Positions 31,131 through 42,900 of a stretch of DNA of 60,000 nucleotides are shown piece after piece. The DNA is from Bugula neritina (lineage: Eukaryota > Bryozoa > Gymnolaemata > Cheilostomatida > Bugulidae), in the NCBI GenBank assembly GCA_964035545.1, contig OZ037767.1:3358680-3418679 (forward strand), read 5' to 3'. The notes beneath the pieces are model-generated. The model worked only from the letters and a program-made list of their open reading frames with translations, made no database searches and was not told the DNA's origin. Numbering within the stretch: the stretch's first letter is position 1; every line of letters begins with the position of its first letter. Position numbers and translations under genes: made by a program.

Positions 31131-32814
31131 TATATTATAGGAGTGCGTTCATACAGGTGAAACTTTCCTCAGTTCTGCAATGGCCCATCAAAGCACATGA
31201 CATAAGATGCTGAGATTGATAATAAAGTGTTATTAAATGCTTATAAATATACTTATAGCATAATTGTACATGATACATATGTAAGCAAAACCCAAATAAA
31301 ATTTTGTAAGATGGTTAAAAATAACATCAATAGGCTACAAAAGACGCATAACAGCTAACACATTGTGCAAACTTGCAGTATATGCCATCAATTTTGTCTC
31401 AAACACTTCAATACCATAATTGATATCATCTTCACAACTTTTACATCTGCTTTAGCACTGCCATAATTTAAAGATTCCTAAGTGATGTTTTCTGCTTATA
31501 TATAAAAAAATACAATTATTTAGTATCACAACAGTTTAGAAGTGAGTAAACTTAGAATAACACATAGTTGAGCAATTACTTTTTTTATTTGCAACTGTTG
31601 CTATAAGGTAAAAATTGAAATAATACAAATACTTTTTTCTTAGACAATTGTAATTTGAAAAATAATTTCATCATAAGCTGGAAAACACAGAGTTAATAGA
31701 AAAGCAGCAAAATCACCCTTTGGTAAAATAAACAAACTGTTTCGAAACACTAGACTACCTTAATTAAAATTATTTACTCCCATTTATTGTGTAGATACCA
31801 ATGCTCTGCTATAATATTCAACATAATATAATCACTTAACACAGTCAACACAAAGTATTTGTGTTTAATGTTAGCACCTGATTGCACTTTCAAAAAATCT
31901 GATGTCATGTTTATTGGGTCATTTAGTACACACTCGAAATCTCCAGTTTTTAGCTATTTTTTCCAATTTAGCTGCTAATGTTTATGGGTTTTTGTTCAAA
32001 ACTAATAGCATATCAATAAATGCAACTAAATAATCAAGGTTATTTTCAATTTTGCTTGATTTCCCTTGCTTTTTCCTAATTATTTAGCTAATTTGGATTT
32101 GCAGGGACCGCATGGTTCTTTCGTGCAGGTCGCACATATATAATATTAAGTACATATATGACAATGACGTGTGCTTTAATGTTGGGGAATCCCCTCCCAG
32201 CCTTTTTGTTATGCATAATTAGAACCAGCACATAAAAATACCATGCACGTATGGTAAATTTTAATGAATTTTGAGCAAACTTTAATGTTAGCTAGGTCAT
32301 AATTTGCTGATGTATACTAATAAATGAAGTAAAATGGCTCTATTAAAAGTTACCGTTATATAACTATACAAAACCTAGACAAGTTTTTATATTTGCCTTA
32401 ACACAACCTTTGTATGATATTATATTTCGCTATACCCAATTAATTATTTCTAGTGAAAAAAGTGTAAAAAGTATAAAAATGATGTAAATAATTTATTAGC
32501 AGGGATTACACACTTCCGATATAGCTTAATATTAATATATAAAAGAGGTTAGCAAATCGCTAATTTGCTCTGCTCTAGTACGGATAAAAATAGCCGAATA
32601 CCCTAACTATATCCACCCCTTGTTTTTGTTGTTATGGTGAGTATTCAACAAATTTCTAACAAATTAAGTTAAAACAGTTGGGTGCCAAGGTGAGCCGCCA
32701 CTCAACTCTTCATAGCGTTTTTTGTTTGCTAGGGCAGAAAAAGTAATCGCTTTTAGTATCTTATAATCACCATTGAAGATCTTGCCCACTCACTGAGTAT
32801 AGCGCCGTATGCAG
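31131..32814. other. Spacer between the duplicated Ig blocks
   Basis: No gene is seen. The lower edge of copy B ends near 32838. Below it, a minus-strand AATAAA at 32497-32492 could serve IgSF-B. The remainder is AT-rich and unremarkable. Confidence 0.45.
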
Positions 32815-35051
32815 TTAATAAAACTCAGAGCACAAAATATACACCACCACAGAGCCTATGACCATAGTGGTAGTGGATCCTGAATTCCCAGTGTCAGCTT
32901 TGCCACATACAAACTTCTCTGTTGTGGGTTTAGGTTTTGGCTTCATTGCCGATGGTGGTTTGGCCGGAGTAGTAGTTTGTACATCCCATGTAATGTTGTA
33001 GCCCACCATTACAGCTAAAATTACATGCAGTGCAGTAGTTATGGACAGGCCCTAGAATAATTGCAGTTTTCTTATTGACTTTATAATACAAGTTTAGTTT
33101 ATTCAGAATTGCGCTAGTGGGCTAGCTGAAGCCTAAAAGGGGCATGTGGGGTAAGTAAACTGCACTGTCTTCTGAACTAAAAATAGTTAAATATATTTAA
33201 TGACCGATTAAAGTTAACTTCAACAAAAAACATGAAAGCAGCAGACACAAACAGTATTGATGATAATTGAAAAATACCTGCAAACATTTAAAAATATTCT
33301 TGGTATACTTACTGCCGAGTTTGCTATCTGTTGTGCTGACTGTGCATTTGTACAGCTCACTCATAGTTTTTTTGACATCAGCTCTAGAAACTTCTAGAAC
33401 TGGTTCAGTAGAGACCACGGTACCATTGTTCATCCATGAGTACATAATTGTCACACCATCTGGTAAGTTTCCATCCGTTGTACAGTCAAGTGCTTCAGTT
33501 CTCGCTGGATTTACAGACATATGAGACAGTTCTAGTTTATTAGATTCCAGATCTAAAAAGCCAACTTGCTATAATAAACTTCACTGCAAACATCATGTGG
33601 GAGAATATTGAAGAATCAGTTGCTAGCTCAAAACACCAGCTTTTTCAAAAAAATTGTAAGTTGATCAGCCAGAACAGATACCAACATAAGAGTGAACTGC
33701 TATTATTTCAACAGATAATGCTATAGTGACTTATTTGGTCAACTTCACATTTTTTCTGCTGAATTATAAAGTAATTTTGGAGTAGGGTAAACAAGCTAAA
33801 GAAGACAGACTCCGATAATATTGGTTTTTTTCTATTGCTATTAGGTGGTATAATTCTAGTAAAATTGTTTCTGGCAATCTTCATGTCAAAAAGGCTCTAT
33901 AAAATTATGGTTACAAAGTTAAAGCTAATTTATCATGGCACTAGAACTGCAAAAGTCAGATAAGTTAAGAAGTAAAGACAGTCTGCTTACAGAATACAGT
34001 GATTTGCTTCTCCTGGGAGGTCAGGCTGCTCTGTCCACCATTATAGTTGACATGGGTTTCATCAACACATTTGAAAACACTTCCATCATCGGCTGGACCA
34101 ACTTCATAGGATGGTTCTTCTTGTAGTGCTATTCCATTTTTCTCTAAAACATTTCAGCCAACTTCACATCAAACTTATCTCTATTAATGAACACATTGGC
34201 AATTACTTTTCAATATGATGCTGATAAAAGTGTCAAAAAAAACATTGTTAATCTATAATTCAATTTAAAATCCTTTAAGGCTGCCACCCATTTTGAACCA
34301 GGAAGCAGTAAAATAGTATAACATGCTCTTTTTTCAGCAGTTGCTTTATTCAAACCCCATGAATTTGATCACCTATATATATTATTCAAATCCTCATTTC
34401 TTACCATAAGAAAATATAGATGCTGGAGAACCACCTTGAGATTGACAGACAACTCCCAGTGTGTCACCACTGTACATCATCACATCTGGAGTTATGGTCA
34501 TATCAAGCTGTGTTGGTGCAACTAAAACAGTTGACAGAATCGACTATATTATAATAGCTCCATGATGTAGAAGAAATTTCACATTTTATATTTGTGAAAA
34601 ATATTCACAAAATACTGCCTAATTAGAGGAGCTACTAAAATAAAAAAAATCAACTCAAATTTATCAATGATTTAAACAATGTCTTACTTAACATCTCACA
34701 AAATTAATACGTAAACTCGCTTATGTCTTCACTAGCTGTTTCACAGTCAGTTTAAAAAACTAAAATAATTGGCATGCTGTCAAACTGAATGCTGACAGAT
34801 TAGATACACTGAATATTAAAAGATTTTTAGCATGCAGCCAACCAAAACTGAAGCATTTGCAGAATAACTCTGTGTATAAACAATAATCAATAAACAGCAA
34901 ACAAGTGAAGTTAATAAAATAATGTAATTTCACTCTAAAAAAAGCTAAACAAGAATTAATTTGTCAACTGTTCAACTTCTTCAGTTTGGAACCAGTTGAG
35001 TGCATATGAGAGTTGACGTTTATTAACATTTTAGCTTATATTAGACAACTA

Positions 35052-35118
<67 letters not shown>

Positions 35119-35339
35119 AATCTGTGGACAGCAGCTGTTTCGGGATTTGTCCCCTCATCAGCACAGAACAGAGTACCATAGCCCACACCTTCGCAATAGT
35201 AAGACTTATAGTTTTACTAGAGCATATTTAAAAGGTGTGTAAACTCAAGCCAGAGTGCTCAAGTGACTCTAGGGGTCACCTAGGAGTCACGAGCATTGCA
35301 AAATGCCAGCAGCTTGAGTTTGTGACCATGGTGAGAGTG

Positions 35340-35429
<90 letters not shown>

Positions 35430-36465
35430 CATATAGTAATGATTAACAAAATTGACTTGATTAGCCTATCTTAAACTCACTTTTTGCATTTTTATTTTTT
35501 CTACCACTTGAACAGTTCAGCTTAAAAGACAACACATAGCAGCATAGAAATGATGCACAATTTCTGTTATTCTTACCCATCAATTGATCCACTTCTAGTT
35601 TAGAACCTGTCTCAAATACATTGCCACTGTTGAACCAAAAACAAGTATACTCTCCTATTTCTGTCAGCGTTGACTTGAGTACGATAGTTGCTGTCAGCGA
35701 GGCGCCAAGGTCACTGTAGGCAGCTTCACAATCTTCAGTTGAAACTACATTTGCATCTGCTGTGTTAACAGTTGTCAACCCTGCTGCGGTGGTAACCAAA
35801 CAGCCTTCAGCATCAGTTATAGTAGGACCGCTAACCTTTATGTAACCAAAGCCAGAGAGCGAATTATACTCATCCTGTGTCAAGGTAAACGTACAACTGA
35901 AGATTCCCTCTTCATTTTCGTAAAAGCTTGGGAAGTTAGTCGAGCTGTATATCTCTCTATCTGATATAGATTCAAATTATTTTTTAATATATGCACACCT
36001 ACTGCCCACCTAATGTATTATAGTTATGAGATTAGTAACACATAGAAGATTAGATGTTTAATTTACTTACTAAAAAAGCTGTTAGCAAAATATTGCCAAT
36101 GATAAGCTGATAATGAATTGTGGCTATAATCATCTAGTCATGTGCAATAAAAGTTTTGAGAACACGCAAAGAGAAATATTTATTATATCATAACATAACT
36201 GTTTAATTTCTATCGTAATTCATATTAAATAAATCAAAATATGTGCCCAGCAATCCCAGCAATCCTGTTTAGTTTTATCTATGACACCGAAATTGTGAAG
36301 ACAGCTTAATCAATTTCTATTAGAGTAGCATCATTAGTATCAACATGGTTTATGTGTGAACACTGCATTATATAAAATAAGCCAGGCTGGTACCATGTTT
36401 GGCTTACCTTGAGCGAATACTTGAAGAACAGATAAACACAAGACTATCCAAGTGAAAGCAGACAT
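32815..36465 (-). CDS. Truncated Ig-superfamily paralogue, IgSF-B (six exons, no cytoplasmic tail)
   Basis: Exons: 36465-36408, 35960-35577, 34521-34405, 34143-33991, 33552-33313 and 33014-32815, with GT-AG junctions. The total of 1152 nt gives 383 aa with no internal stop. The layout matches IgSF-A: signal peptide (MSAFTWIVLCLSVLQVFAQ), three Ig-like domains with the same cysteines, and a Pro/Thr stalk. In exon 6 the similarity stops at TTTMVIG. The protein then ends GSVVVYILCSEFY, so the helix is short and the basic stop-transfer and tail exons are gone. The stalk also gains a cysteine (EKFVCGKAD). The short hydrophobic C-terminus after small residues could act as a GPI-anchor signal or a tail-less anchor, or the product could be secreted. 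Intact frames and splice sites argue against a simple pseudogene. It lies upstream of IgSF-A in the same orientation. Confidence 0.85.
35055..35115. repeat. (TA)n microsatellite, left of the ribozyme insert
   Basis: About 30 uninterrupted TA units in intron 2 of IgSF-B. The equivalent place in IgSF-A holds only AGAATATATATAATTTATA. Confidence 0.95.
35116..35340 (-). mobile_element. 225-bp retrozyme- or Penelope-like insert carrying a hammerhead ribozyme
   Basis: A non-repetitive block is bounded on both sides by (TA)n. It holds the ribozyme at one end and a self-complementary body at the other. In the body, AAACTCAAGC (about 35239) pairs with GCTTGAGTTT (about 35312), enclosing a second near-palindrome, GTGACTCTAGG with CCTAGGAGTCAC. 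Hammerheads with very short stem III are known from retrozymes and Penelope-like elements of animals; that link is established knowledge, and assignment of this copy is inference. No protein is encoded. The matching intron of IgSF-A lacks the insert. Confidence 0.6.
35122..35166 (-). ncRNA. Type I hammerhead ribozyme (complete conserved core)
   Basis: Minus strand, 5' to 3'. Stem I strand CUGUG (35166-35162) is followed by the core CUGAUGA (35161-35155). Stem II follows (35154-35142), closed by three G-C pairs plus a G-U pair with a five-base loop. GAAA (35141-35138) comes next. Stem III is CAG paired with CUG around a three-base loop (35137-35129), followed by the U-C of the GUC cleavage triplet. 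CACAG (35126-35122) completes stem I. All invariant core bases are present. Predicted cleavage is between 35127 and 35126. The very short stem III is typical of mobile-element hammerheads that may act as dimers. It lies in intron 2 of IgSF-B on the transcribed strand. Confidence 0.88.
35341..35426. repeat. (TA)n microsatellite, right of the ribozyme insert
   Basis: About 43 uninterrupted TA units. After it the sequence resumes as TTCATATAGTAATG, matching the IgSF-A intron (TTATACAATGATAG). The ribozyme block therefore lies within an expanded ancestral TA tract. Confidence 0.95.
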
Positions 36466-36640
36466 GGTTAAAACTTGTTGGAAACTGATGTATAACCTCA
36501 GTAGAAACGACAGACACTAAAGCAACACTGGATTCCTTGGAGTTGATAATAATGTGTTCTGTGTGCACTGTTTCTATATTGCGTACTGCAACCGATAAAA
36601 TACTGCTGCTAGCTGATTGGCTAAGTTTAAAATAAATCGG
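36466..36640 (-). promoter_or_regulatory. Conserved proximal promoter of IgSF-B with a CCAAT box
   Basis: Closely matches the IgSF-A flank, including the CCAAT box (minus strand, 36620-36616) at the same spacing from the start codon and the TATTTTAT sequence. Conservation in both copies suggests that both promoters may be active. Confidence 0.4.
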
Positions 36641-37183
36641 GTTGCTGCCTAGCTATACACAAGGGAATGCAACTCCAATAATGAGGTGTTACGTAAAGCA
36701 TATACACAACTACATCTACTTTCTGAGGAAGTGATTTAGTTGGTATGTATTCAGACTTTTGTTAGAGAGCTCACTTAGTTCTCAATATATAATGAATAAT
36801 TTGTATAAAAAAATAGAAATATACTTTAAAACTATCAAAACCATTAAATATTGTTACCCTGTAAACAATATATAATACTTTAATTGAAACTTAAATGCCT
36901 ATTGATATGTTTTAGTCTTACAAAGTCATCTGTAGTTAGGAATTTTGTTTTAATTTCAATTTTTGAAAAGTTTAGTCTATCATTCTAGCAGTGTTTTGGA
37001 AGTTTAAAGGACCTATACTCCACGCTGTTAAACTTATGCACTTCTACGTTGCAAGAGTTAAAAGTTTTGTACAGCTATATGCAGAGTTAAATGGCAAACT
37101 ATTGAGCCAAAAATTACTTTGTTAATTTTATCTTTCTAATGAAATTATGAAAAACTTAGTACTGTTTTCAATAATACCCTTAT

Positions 37184-37203
37184 TATTGTTGTTGTTGTTG
37201 TTA
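37184..37203. repeat. Short (TTG)n microsatellite
   Basis: About five TTG units follow a TTATTATT run in the copy B upstream flank, close to where copy A carries its SINE. Confidence 0.8.
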
Positions 37204-38270
37204 GTTTAGGCTATTTCTTTAAATTAAGTAGACAACTCTAAAATATACAAGCGGTATTTTGCAAATGACAGTTAAAATACTAATACATTTTATATCATTT
37301 ACAGTAGGATGTGCTATGTAAAGTTCTTTCAAGTCAAGCTAAAGCATGCTGGTTAAATAATACATTACAAAAACTGGTTCTAAGATTTTGCTATCCTTTT
37401 ATTAATCTTACCACAAATTTAATAGCCTGTGGCCTTATAAATTCCTTGCACTGATGTATCATTGTTATAATTGTTTCATGTAAGGGCTGCATACATCATT
37501 TGTTGATTACATATTGCCTTGCATGTTAAACTTTCCTTAACACACTTCCTACATTATAATAATATTATAAGAAAACAAAAGTATTTTATGCTTATATTTA
37601 AGTCTTTGTTAGATATTGTTACTTTTCATGTCTCAATTAATATAAAGAAACTGTACAGTAAAACATGTCATGTTGCTTGTATATGCGACTCTGCTTAGAG
37701 AAAATAGTTATGTATTATGTGAGAGGATAACTACCAAACTTTGACACTCCTTCAATAAGCGAAACAGTTATTACTATAAAGGATATATGCTTTTTAAAGA
37801 TAAGTTTTGAGTGCAAAACTCTGTGTGAAGACTAACCAGGTTAGGAGTTGTCTTCTACACAGAAATGTCACATGATTACAGAAAGCTGATGAGCTACTAA
37901 ATATGGATAGTAATTGGTAATTTAACATGAAAAATGAAATTGATAAATTAAATTCTTTCTGCTGAAATTTTTGTGAGGTGATCATTCAGTATGAGATTTG
38001 CACACAACAGTCGCTTTTTGCTGCCTGTGTGACTTTAGACAGCAGAAATTTACTCCATGCATGTGACAGACTTTTGAATGAAATTACACTTGAGACAAGA
38101 GACCATGTCTTGCATTTTGTATGAACCATCTGCACTTTTTAACTCTGAATAATTAATTCAATCACTTTTTGAACTTCACAATTTTTTGGTCAAAGTTACA
38201 CGTTATAGTACAATGAAATTAATGCAAGAAAAACAGTCATAATTTAAAAAAAGCAAAGCTATGATTAAGC

Positions 38271-39969
38271 AGTAAGAATATCATAAAATCAAGAGGTATG
38301 ACATATCTAGGCAACTCCCACACATTAAATACCTCTGCGTGCCATTCTGTAAAATAGTTTTATGAAAGAACTTGTGGTTATCTCATACATATACCCTGCA
38401 TGTATAATAAAATGGGTGATTGCCCATATATTGTAGCATATGCCCGGTTGAGTAAAACCACTCAAAAAGTCGTCAGTTTTGATCACTTGTCTCAGAATTA
38501 TGTTTGTCTAGTAGATTACAAATACTTATAATAAGATATGGAAGCTTGGAGTAGGCATTTATAGACCACTTTACATTTTATAGCAGGTGTACTAGCTAAA
38601 AATACTGTAGAAAAATATGTAAAATATCAAGTTATATTAATACTACTATAATCGTGTTTCATTAGCTGTATATATGGTGATTTATAGACCTCATTCTCAT
38701 AAAGATCTTGCAATTTTTTCATGATTTTACTATTTATGCAAATGTAGAAACAAAAATTGCAAAATTCTAACAAAATAAGTACCCATCTCTCGAAAAGGGT
38801 AACCAAATAAAAAAGTTTATATTAAATTTAATTAAACTTCAGATTTTCATTTATGTGTTATTTTAAGCTGTTTCCACGTTGCTGCTGGCAGATTTATACT
38901 TATCCTAAAAGAATAGCCCATAATATTACATATTTACATCTATATTGCATATATACTTTTACTAAAGTATTTCTGCAAATATTAACATAATGAATGAGTT
39001 ATCTGTGATATCAAACTTCTAGTGGTGTATTCAGTTTCAAACACTTTCCTGCATGATTGTTTCTTATGACGACATTGAACTCTGATCATTCACCAGCATA
39101 ACTAACTGTGCTAAAAATGGAGACACTGATGCGTGTTGATGTACAACAGGATTTGTTGCAATACTACTTTCTGCATCACTGAGTTTCATATCATCCGTAG
39201 CCAATAGCACATTCTCTTATTAAATCTAATAAGTAGAGTCACATTTGAAATCTGTTGACAGACCGAAAGTTCATTCAATGTAAGTACATGCTTTGATTGT
39301 TGTCTATAAACATTAAAACTAACAAAATTCAGACTAATTTGTGATAGATTTTGTATTCTGCGTAAATTTCTTGCAAAACTCAAGTGTGAATATTGCATTT
39401 TTCCGGAATGAATGTACGCTTGGTGAGCCATGATATGAGCCCGGTATATTAATCATATGGTTGCCGTGGTAACCAATGACAGCTATCCATTTGCTACGTC
39501 AGAAGCCAATAGATAAAAAGCATTGAATCTGTTTTTCCAGACCAGCTTGATAACTCTTTACCACCGGAGAGCAGTTCATTTTACTAACTAACCCAACGAC
39601 TGCAATTACTTCTGAATTTAAATTAAGGTATGTAAAACTTGTAGCATTCATTAACTTTCTTAGGCACACTCTTTTTTGCCCTTCCTTACAAACTATAACA
39701 AAAGGAAGCAATATTAATTACTCGCTAATGACTCCATTATGTTATGTAAAATTTTGCTGTGAACTTGTTGCCTAGTGTATAACCCGATATGAATAATTAA
39801 AAATGATAAATCTCTTGCACGAGAAGGAAATATTATCCGTCATTTGGTAACATGTTACTTTGTATGCCACATTCATTCTCTCTACAGTGTTTTTGTTTTT
39901 GACGCATGTTTATATCATCTTGACATCTTGTAAACCCTAAGAAATACAAAATTTTGAAACTGTGAAGTA
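38271..39969. other. Upstream region of the chitin synthase gene
   Basis: No exon is supported. Minus-strand open frames at 39186-39431 and 39499-39711 have no splice sites in register. The 5' UTR and promoter of the plus-strand chitin synthase must lie here, but I see no clear TATA box. Confidence 0.4.
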
Positions 39970-42900
39970 ATGGAATCACCAAAAACTTTAGTTATAGAGA
40001 CATACAACCAATTGCCAAGTCAGAAGTTTCCCAAAGTCACACCGAGATCTACTCCTACTGGAACCGACAATCCAGTGTACATTATTGAGGCTACAACTAC
40101 AGATCAAATGTCTCATGCACCGGGACGGGGCCCGGCCCCCCTACCTCGTTTGTCAGGATCTAACTCTTCTAGTGACGATGACCGATCGTAAGTGTAAATT
40201 ATAAAAAGTGATTGAGCTGTAAAATATTCATTTATAGATGATTTGGCATGGTTTTTAGATAATGTGTAGTCTAACAAAACAAACTACTTTAGAGACTGAA
40301 GTCTATCTAGAATTTCAGTTATGTACTCTTTGCTCAATACTTTATGTTCTACATTTGATTGTATCTTGCACCTTATACCTTTGGCTTATGTACCTTATAT
40401 ATACCAGGTATTTGCACAACTAGAATTGTAGGGGTAGAAGTATTAGCTACTGTAATAATTTTATTGTGTCAAGAACTTATTCATCTTCATTCATTATAAA
40501 TTGGGCTTGCTGTTTAAAGGAAAACTCAGTTTTAGGGCACGTCTAAGCTGCATTCACTTGTATAAAATTGATTTACATACAAGTATGATTATTTACACAT
40601 CCGGCTGCTATAATGCAACAGTAGATTGATTACCAAATCTAAATTATTGAGGTCACATTTCATGAACACACAAACATCTACTGCCGTGAAGTTTTTGCAT
40701 GTAACCCAATCCGTAACAGAGAGTACTAATGTTTACACCAGATAGCACTCTTCTTTCTGGTTCACTGAGTCTAGACTCTAGCGGCTTGTGCCTGTCATGG
40801 CGGCTCCCAATGTCTCACTTCTTATGATTCATTCTTGCCTTTTCCAGCAACCTATTTCACAATACCAATTAAACAGTAATTCAGCTTGTGGGTGAACTGT
40901 AACGCAAAGTGGATGGGAAACTGAAGATATTGAAATTAGTGTGGGATTAATGGTACACACGTCTAACATATAAATAATTCAGCATTAATTTCCTAATTTA
41001 TATGGAAGAAATTATTTAATTCAGCCTGTTATAAGAAGGGCTTTTAATATATAATGCCCCTTTACATTATAAGTTATTATATTTTTAGACAATAGATACA
41101 CAGGACACTGTTTGAATTAATATATCATATTATAATATCAAAATATATTATAATGTTATAATTTATATGATAATAATATATTATAACACAGTATAATTCG
41201 TAAAAAAGTATTACATTGTTATTTCAAATTATTTGCCACAGAGAAGAACCAACTACCCCCCTCCTTTCTGAACAGAAGCCTTTTCCTTCCTCCAACAAAA
41301 GAGCATCTAATATCAGTGGCGTCAAAACTGCCAACTTTGCAGTAAAGGAAGACAAACCCGAGAGACCAGAAAAAGGTGGTAAGTCAACCTTTCTGATCCT
41401 TTTCTCTGTCAGATGTTGGGTGAAGCTGATAGTAGAAGGTGCTGGATGTGATTAGAGGGTTCTTAAGACTAAGTTGATAAGAAATTAACCAGAAGGAAAA
41501 CCTAATAACATGTCCTGGTATAAATCTATGCATTACAATAACATGATTGACCCAGTTTAACAAGCAGATATGCAATGGGAAGTCGTCAGATAAAGCAAGT
41601 GCTATTTCATACAATTATTTCCCTCTCCAGCACTGCAAGCTGAATAATGTTGTTTATCTGAAAGTATACAGCATAATTTGCACAAAACTGGTGCAATTCT
41701 TAGAATTTATATATGATTCAACAAGTTTTAGAATATTGTTTTCTTTAGTTTGTAAATTGACTTGGAACTAAGTTTTTTTTTTATTTTAAAGTGAAGTTTC
41801 TAAACAAAGTTTATTGGAAAACATAAAGATCTGTTGTTGCTACAAACCTGTTTTTTAAGTCTTTTCACACTTGGCACTTGTTCATATAATTTTAAGTTTG
41901 AGATTTAGTAACTCTTGCCAGCATAGTAGTGAGATTTATTGTGCCCTGTAAAGGTATACTCTACCATGTAGAAAGATAAGAATATGCTTGAGAAAATGAC
42001 ATTATTTTACGTTATGCATTAAACTATATAGCAGCACATCTTCCCATAATATTTAATTTTTTTCTAATAAAGATATGCATTTTGGCAAACATCAAGTTTT
42101 CGATACAAAACTGCTAAGCAGCAGGCTATTAATAGATGAAAGCAGCATTTGGAGTTGTCTCACCCATGACCCTAAATCAAAAACCATTTTCAAAACTACT
42201 GGAGTTAGCTAAAATAGAACTCGTCTGCAATATGGTGAAAATCGGAAGCTACTATCAATGTGATGGACCTCTACCATCTTTAGACAAAGTCTAATTAAAG
42301 GCATTTGAACTGCAGGTTATTCCTCTTCACATTGACTGTGATCTGTGCATCACTTATCTCAATGAGTGGGGAGGGTGCATCCCCACCCACCACCATCTTG
42401 CCTAGACTTACTATCTCCACATTTTCTGGTTGAGCATTGACCTAGTAATCTTCTGTTACATAACAAGAGATTACTTTACAATAAATATCTGATCACTGAC
42501 TGCTCCAGGAACTCTTGTCCAACATTCAGCTAGTAGGATGTTGTGGCCAGAATAACACCAGAATCAATTTCTGTTAAATACTATACAATATTAAAATTTT
42601 TGCATATTATTAACTATAATTGAATTGGCAATCTTCCTTTTCAGTATTGCATTCCTAAGTGACATATTGTGTTGTGGGTAAAGGCAACTACTATGCAACT
42701 GGCCACTGGCTCCACCTAGTATGGTTATAATTAAAATAACAACACTGCCTATTTCGCAATATGATGCAATAGAAAACAACTCCTATTATTGTATTGCAAT
42801 ATTCCATGCTCAAGAGTTTGAGATAGTGATGTGCTAGGTTTGTTACGAGATACTCATGAAATTAGTAAATCAATTAAAATTTTAATCTTAAAATGTAAGA

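Larger units (their letters stand above)
32838..38270 (-). repeat. Segmental duplication, copy B
   Basis: Counterpart of 22100-31130. The homology starts inside exon 6, in the membrane-helix code, so the break truncated the gene. It runs through the promoter and about 1.8 kb of upstream flank, fading near 38270. Copy B intron 2 is about 1055 bp against 160 bp in copy A. The extra DNA is a segment of about 525 bp (34522-35046) and the ribozyme-bearing insert. Confidence 0.85.

Noticed and set aside
35013-35474. Plus-strand frames with long Tyr-Ile runs
   Set aside because: They read through (TA)n tracts and oppose the IgSF-B intron strand; the unique part is the ribozyme element, not a protein.
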